Shown piece by piece: positions 59,745 through 64,000 of a DNA stretch of 64,000 nucleotides. The DNA lies in NCBI RefSeq assembly GCF_003148805.1, contig NZ_QGGX01000012.1, positions 62,001 to 126,000 on the forward strand, read 5' to 3'. A model generated the notes under the pieces. It worked only from the letters and a program-made list of their open reading frames with translations, was not told the DNA's origin and ran no database searches. Every line of letters begins with the position of its first letter. The stretch's first letter is position 1. Origin of the DNA: Aminobacter sp. AP02. GTDB taxonomy: Bacteria > Pseudomonadota > Alphaproteobacteria > Rhizobiales > Rhizobiaceae. A program made the position numbers and the translations under genes.

Positions 59745-62411
59745 ATGAGTGGCGTGAACGAGATCCGGTCGACATTTCTCGACTACTTCAAGAAGAACGG
59801 ACACGAGGTGGTGGCCTCCAGTCCGCTCGTTCCGCGCAACGACCCGACCTTGATGTTCACCAATGCCGGCATGGTGCAGTTCAAGAACGTCTTCACCGGC
59901 CTCGAGACACGCTCATATCCACGCGCCACGACGGCTCAGAAAAGCGTCCGCGCCGGCGGCAAGCACAACGATCTCGACAATGTCGGCTACACCGCCCGCC
60001 ATCTCACCTTCTTCGAGATGCTCGGCAACTTCTCCTTTGGCGACTATTTCAAGGAGCAGGCCATCGAGCTTGCCTGGAACCTGATTACCAAGGAGTACGG
60101 GCTCAAGAAGGACAAGTTGCTCGTCACCGTCTACCACACAGACGACGAGGCGGCCGACCACTGGAAAAAGATCGCCGGTTTCTCCGACGACCGTATCATC
60201 CGCATCGCCACCTCGGACAATTTCTGGGCCATGGGCGATACCGGTCCTTGCGGCCCGTGCTCGGAAATCTTCATCGACCGCGGCGACCATATCTGGGGCG
60301 GCCCTCCCGGCAGCGCCGAGGAGGACGGCGACCGTTTCCTCGAGTTCTGGAACCTCGTCTTCATGCAATACGAGCAGGTGACGAAGGAAGAGCGCATCGA
60401 CCTGCCGCGCCCATCGATCGATACCGGCATGGGCCTCGAGCGCATGGCCTCCATCCTGCAGGGCGTAGAAACTGTTTTCGAAACCGATCTGTTCCGCCAT
60501 CTCATCGACGCGGCGTCATCGGCGATCGGGCGCGGTCCGGATGAGAGCAACGTCGCGTCCTATCGCGTGATTGCCGACCACCTGCGCTCGTCCTGCTTCC
60601 TCGTCGCCGATGGCGTTCTGCCGTCGAACGAAGGGCGCGGCTACGTGCTGCGCCGCATCATGCGCCGTGCCATGCGCCACGCGCAGCTTCTCGGCGCCAG
60701 CGAACCGCTGATGTGGAAGCTGGTGCCGGCGCTCGTCCGCGAGATGGCCCAGGCCTATCCGGAGCTCGGCCGTGGCGAGGCGCTCATCACCGAGACGCTG
60801 AAGCTCGAAGAGACGCGCTTCCGCAAGACGCTCGCTCGTGGCCTTGGCCTGCTTGCCGATGCCACCGAGACACTGGGTGCTGGCGACATGCTCGACGGCG
60901 AGACCGCCTTCAAGCTCTACGACACCTATGGTTTCCCGCTCGACCTGACGCAGGACGCGCTGCGCCAGCGCAGCATTTCAGTCGATCTTGCGGGATTCAC
61001 CGAGGCGATGGAGCGCCAGAAGGCCGAAGCGCGCGCCAACTGGGCAGGTTCCGGCGAAGCCGCTACCGAAGTCGTCTGGTTCTCGGTGCGCGAGAAGGCT
61101 GGAGCCACTGACTTTTTGGGCTACGAGACGGAACAGGCCGAAGGCGTGATCCTCGCGCTGCTCAAGGACGGTGCTGTCGTCGACGCCGTGGACGAAGGCG
61201 ATAGCGTCGCCATCGTCGTCAACCAGACGCCGTTCTATGGTGAATCGGGCGGCCAGATGGGCGACACCGGCACTATCACGGGCGAAGGTTTTGCTATCGA
61301 GGTGACCGACACGCAGAAGAAGGCCGACGGGCTGTTCGTCCACTATGGCAAGGTCACCAAGGGCAAGCTCAAGACCGGTGCTGCCGTCGAACTGAAGGTT
61401 GACCATGCGCGCCGCACGCGCCTGCGTTCGAACCATTCGGCAACCCACCTCATCCACGAGGCGTTGCGCGAGGTGCTCGGCACCCACGTCGCGCAGAAAG
61501 GCTCGTTGGTCGCGCCCGAGCGACTGCGTTTCGACATCTCGCACAACAAACCGATCTCGGCCGAGGAGCTCGAGGAAGTCGAGCGCATGTCGAACGAGAT
61601 CGTCGTCCAGAATAGCCCCGTGACGACGCGCCTGATGAGCGTCGACGATGCCATTGCCGAGGGCGCCATGGCGCTGTTCGGCGAGAAGTATGGCGACGAG
61701 GTCCGTGTCGTGTCGATGGGCACTGGCCTGCATGGCGCCAAGGCCAACCGGCCCTATTCGGTCGAGCTTTGCGGCGGCACCCATGTGCGCTCTACAGGCG
61801 ACATCGGCCTGGTGCGGATCGTCTCCGATAGCGCGGTCGCAGCCGGTGTCCGCCGTATCGAGGCGCTGACCGGCGAAGCGGCCCGCCGCCATCTCGACGA
61901 GCAGGACCGTCGCCTGAAGACGGTCGCGGCAACGCTGAAGGTTGCGCCGGCTGACGTGCTGGCCCGTGTCGAAGCCCTCGTCGAGGAGCGCAAGAAGCTT
62001 GAGCGCGAGCTCACCGATGCCCGCAAGAAGCTGGCGCTCGGTGGCTCCAATGGCGGCGGTGCAGCTGACGAAGGCGAGACCGTCGCCGGCGTCAGCTTCC
62101 TCGGCAAGGTGGTATCAGGTGTGTCGCCGAAGGATCTCAAGCCGCTCGCTGATTCCGGCAAGGCGTCGCTTGGCTCGGGCGTGGTGGTGTTCGTCGGCGC
62201 GGGTGAGGACGGCAAGGCGAGCGTCGTTGTCGCTGTCACCGACGATCTGACCAAGCGTTTCAGCGCTGTCGATCTGGTGCGCGTGGCGTCAGCCGCTCTT
62301 GGTGGGCAGGGCGGGGGCGGTCGTGCCGACATGGCGCAGGCCGGTGGCCCCGATGCCGCCAAGGCAGCCGATGCGGTGGCTGCCGTTAAGGCGGCAATGG
62401 CCGCGGCCTAA
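59745..62411 (+). CDS. alaS: Alanyl-tRNA synthetase
   Basis: 888 residues, full length. The class II aminoacylation domain begins [20 protein letters not shown]; the editing domain holds [19 protein letters not shown] and [13 protein letters not shown], the zinc- and proofreading motifs; a C-terminal coiled coil and oligomerisation (C-Ala) domain follow from about residue 740. The ATG at 59745 has AAAGGCGACAAT upstream; the frame is open to 59631 without family sequence. recA-alaS order is common in this order of bacteria. Confidence 0.97.
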   Translation: MSGVNEIRSTFLDYFKKNGHEVVASSPLVPRNDPTLMFTNAGMVQFKNVFTGLETRSYPRATTAQKSVRAGGKHNDLDNVGYTARHLTFFEMLGNFSFGDYFKEQAIELAWNLITKEYGLKKDKLLVTVYHTDDEAADHWKKIAGFSDDRIIRIATSDNFWAMGDTGPCGPCSEIFIDRGDHIWGGPPGSAEEDGDRFLEFWNLVFMQYEQVTKEERIDLPRPSIDTGMGLERMASILQGVETVFETDLFRHLIDAASSAIGRGPDESNVASYRVIADHLRSSCFLVADGVLPSNEGRGYVLRRIMRRAMRHAQLLGASEPLMWKLVPALVREMAQAYPELGRGEALITETLKLEETRFRKTLARGLGLLADATETLGAGDMLDGETAFKLYDTYGFPLDLTQDALRQRSISVDLAGFTEAMERQKAEARANWAGSGEAATEVVWFSVREKAGATDFLGYETEQAEGVILALLKDGAVVDAVDEGDSVAIVVNQTPFYGESGGQMGDTGTITGEGFAIEVTDTQKKADGLFVHYGKVTKGKLKTGAAVELKVDHARRTRLRSNHSATHLIHEALREVLGTHVAQKGSLVAPERLRFDISHNKPISAEELEEVERMSNEIVVQNSPVTTRLMSVDDAIAEGAMALFGEKYGDEVRVVSMGTGLHGAKANRPYSVELCGGTHVRSTGDIGLVRIVSDSAVAAGVRRIEALTGEAARRHLDEQDRRLKTVAATLKVAPADVLARVEALVEERKKLERELTDARKKLALGGSNGGGAADEGETVAGVSFLGKVVSGVSPKDLKPLADSGKASLGSGVVVFVGAGEDGKASVVVAVTDDLTKRFSAVDLVRVASAALGGQGGGGRADMAQAGGPDAAKAADAVAAVKAAMAAA

Positions 62412-62439
62412 ACGGTTTGGACTGACACAGCTGTGAACG

Positions 62440-62468
62440 GGCCCGCTTCGGCGGGCCTTTCTTTTTTC
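62440..62468 (+). terminator. Rho-independent terminator after alaS
   Basis: GGCCCGC and GCGGGCC around the stable tetraloop TTCG, then TTTCTTTTTT. A textbook intrinsic terminator. Confidence 0.95.
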
Positions 62469-62550
62469 TGGAGCGCCGCCGTAAGTCAGCAGGATTTGTC
62501 AAATCGGGCTATGGTCTTGTCCAGCCGATCGATTTGCATGAGGTTTCGGC

Positions 62551-63399
62551 ATGAACGGTGAAGCGGCATGGGCGGTCTATGAAAGCCGCCTGAGAAGGGT
62601 TTCGGCCCATATCCACGAGCACCTCGACGAGGAGCTGGATATGGACCGCCTGGCCGAGATCGCCTGCCTGTCGAGCTATCACTGGCACAGGATCTACCGC
62701 GCCATCTACGGTGAATCGGCTGCCGCCACGGTCAAGCGCCTCAGGCTGCACCGCGCCGCCGGAGACATCGTGGGGACCGATCTGAGTGTCGGCGATATTG
62801 CAAAGCGGTCTGGCTATCCCAATGTCCAGTCGTTCAACCGTATCTTCAAGGCCGCCTACGGCATGCCGCCGGCGCGCTACCGGAGAGAGGGAAGCCACAA
62901 GCTCTTCGAAACCCATAGAGGAAAGGCTTCCCACATGTTCGACGTTCAGATCCGCACCATCCCAGACACCAGCCTGGTCGGTGTTTCCCATCAAGGTTCC
63001 TACCTGCAGATCGGCCAGGCCTTCGAGCAACTGTTCGGCACGCTCTACGCCCGCGGCCAGGCGCGGCCCGACATGCGCATGATCGGTGTCTATTGCGACG
63101 ATCCCGATCTGGTCGCCGAGGAAAAGCTACGCTCCGTCGCCTGCGTCAGCACCGATGCCGCCGCACCCGCTGCACCGCCGCTGGAGCGTCGCGCGATCTC
63201 GGGCGGCGAATATGCCGTACTGCGCCACAAGGGCCCCTATGCCGAGATGCACATGGCCTACAAATGGCTCTATGCCGAATGGCTGCCGAAGTCGGGCCGC
63301 CAGCTGCGCGACGCGCTGATGTTCGAGGAATATCTCAACAACCCGCGAGACGTCGCACCCGCAGAACTCCTGACTGACATCCATATGCCGCTCGCCTGA
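62551..63399 (+). CDS. AraC-family regulator with GyrI-like ligand-binding domain
   Basis: 282 residues. The N-terminal DNA-binding domain has two helix-turn-helix units (MDRLAEIACLSSYHWHRIYR and VGDIAKRSGYPNVQSFNRIF) over residues 15-112. The C-terminal part (about 128-282: VQIRTIPDTSLVGVSHQGSY, ISGGEYAVLRHKGPYAEMH) is a GyrI/BmrR-like small-molecule domain, as in Rob and related regulators of drug or stress response. The ATG at 62551 follows GAGG. No target operon is apparent nearby. It converges on icd. Confidence 0.9.
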   Translation: MNGEAAWAVYESRLRRVSAHIHEHLDEELDMDRLAEIACLSSYHWHRIYRAIYGESAAATVKRLRLHRAAGDIVGTDLSVGDIAKRSGYPNVQSFNRIFKAAYGMPPARYRREGSHKLFETHRGKASHMFDVQIRTIPDTSLVGVSHQGSYLQIGQAFEQLFGTLYARGQARPDMRMIGVYCDDPDLVAEEKLRSVACVSTDAAAPAAPPLERRAISGGEYAVLRHKGPYAEMHMAYKWLYAEWLPKSGRQLRDALMFEEYLNNPRDVAPAELLTDIHMPLA

Positions 63400-63414
63400 G
63401 CCGCGAGACGCGAG

Positions 63415-63446
63415 CAAAAAAAGCCCCGGAGCGACCCGGGGCTTTT
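63415..63446. terminator. Bidirectional terminator between the AraC-type gene and icd
   Basis: GCCCCGG and CCGGGGC around AGCGAC, with eight A residues before and TTTT after, so it works from both strands. It lies 16 bases after the regulator stop and 27 before the icd stop. Confidence 0.93.
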
Positions 63447-63473
63447 CTCGTTCAGATCTAGGCAGGCGACGGA

Positions 63474-64000
63474 TCAGCCCATCGCCTTCTGCAGGTTCTC
63501 GTCGATCTTGTCGAGGAAGCCGGTCGTCGACAGCCAGGGCTGGTCCGGGCCGATCAGCAGCGACAGGTCCTTGGTCATGAAGCCGCTTTCGACGGTCTGG
63601 ATGCAGACGCGCTCAAGCGTCTCGGCGAAACGCTTCAGCTCGGCATTGTCGTCGAGCTTGGCGCGGTGCGCGAGTCCGCGCGTCCAGGCGAAGATCGAGG
63701 CGATCGAGTTGGTCGAGGTCTCCTCGCCCTTCTGGTGCTGGCGGTAGTGGCGCGTCACGGTGCCGTGGGCGGCTTCCGCTTCCACCGTCTTGCCATCCGG
63801 CGTCATCAGCACCGAGGTCATCAGGCCGAGCGAGCCAAAGCCCTGTGCCACCGTGTCGGACTGCACGTCGCCGTCATAGTTCTTGCAGGCCCAGACATAG
63901 CCACCCGACCACTTCAGGCTGGAAGCCACCATGTCGTCGATCAGGCGGTGTTCGTACCAGAGCTTGCGCGCCTTGAACTCGGCCTCGAATTCCTTCTCGT
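63474..64000 (-). CDS. icd: NADP-dependent isocitrate dehydrogenase, C-terminal part (runs off the window)
   Basis: About 175 codons of the 3' end are visible. [21 protein letters not shown], then [35 protein letters not shown] are signatures of the dimeric, eukaryotic-like NADP enzyme (about 405 residues in full) that is usual in rhizobia; E. coli-type Icd lacks them. It oxidises isocitrate to 2-oxoglutarate in the TCA cycle. The gene continues upstream beyond base 64000 (frame open through [15 protein letters not shown]). Confidence 0.95.
   Translation of the reverse strand, partial: EKEFEAEFKARKLWYEHRLIDDMVASSLKWSGGYVWACKNYDGDVQSDTVAQGFGSLGLMTSVLMTPDGKTVEAEAAHGTVTRHYRQHQKGEETSTNSIASIFAWTRGLAHRAKLDDNAELKRFAETLERVCIQTVESGFMTKDLSLLIGPDQPWLSTTGFLDKIDENLQKAMG

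Overview
The window is a stretch of GC-rich chromosome from an alphaproteobacterium of the order Hyphomicrobiales (Rhizobiales), most like Mesorhizobium, Aminobacter or another Phyllobacteriaceae member. This rests on gene order and protein style: clpP-clpX-lon-hupB in a row, a rhizobial suf cluster led by a NifS-like desulfurase, a nadQ-nadABC block next to bioBFDAZ-panD, a cysN-cysC fusion, and a RecA beginning [11 protein letters not shown] saw no transposase, integrase, phage gene, CRISPR array or defence cassette. The species is inferred, not shown.

Layout. 1-5.7 kb: a partial thioesterase, a crotonase, a glyoxalase-fold protein, a CoA-binding protein, an O-acetylhomoserine sulfhydrylase, a cupin, a hexapeptide acyltransferase and an orphan membrane protein. 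6-11.5 kb: the proteostasis block clpP, clpX, lon, then HU. 11.5-19.7 kb: a divergent peptide-uptake locus. An XRE-cupin regulator, a solute-binding protein and an M24 peptidase run leftward; two permeases, two ATPases and a GAF protein run rightward from the shared control region. 19.7-29.7 kb: all on the minus strand, nadQ then nadA-nadB-nadC-bioB-bioF-bioD-bioA-bioZ-panD, mostly overlapping by 1-4 bases, so NAD, biotin and beta-alanine (CoA) synthesis look like one transcription unit. A promoter with two palindromic operators and a long hairpin lies just before nadA. 29.9-34.6 kb: cysN/C and cysD coupled to a glycosyltransferase gene whose 3' end is joined to an N-terminally deleted capD-type epimerase remnant. 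34.7-37.5 kb: tRNA-Val(UAC) and tRNA-Asp(GUC) transcribed divergently, an M23 envelope peptidase, a probable 25-residue membrane protein and a peroxiredoxin. 37.5-47.5 kb: a 1150-residue AsmA-like protein, tyrS, two GNAT enzymes, an exported phytase-like protein with a possible Pho box, an orphan membrane protein, a PaiB-like protein and a hydrolase. 47.6-55.7 kb: the suf iron-sulfur operon with an Irr-type box at its promoter, continuing into DUF2199 and TfoX-like genes. 55.7-64 kb: a small secreted protein, the psuK-psuG pseudouridine pair, recA with a LexA-type box in its promoter, alaS, an AraC regulator and the 3' part of icd.

Most genes are ordinary core functions. The points most worth a second look are the NAD-biotin-pantothenate supra-operon and its nadA leader palindrome, the glycosyltransferase/capD deletion junction, a duplicated leader sequence before sufB and sufA, the 25-codon membrane ORF, and the peptide-uptake locus with its operator. 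Promoter and operator calls were made by eye and are hypotheses. Start codons were chosen from ribosome-binding sites and overlaps with neighbours.
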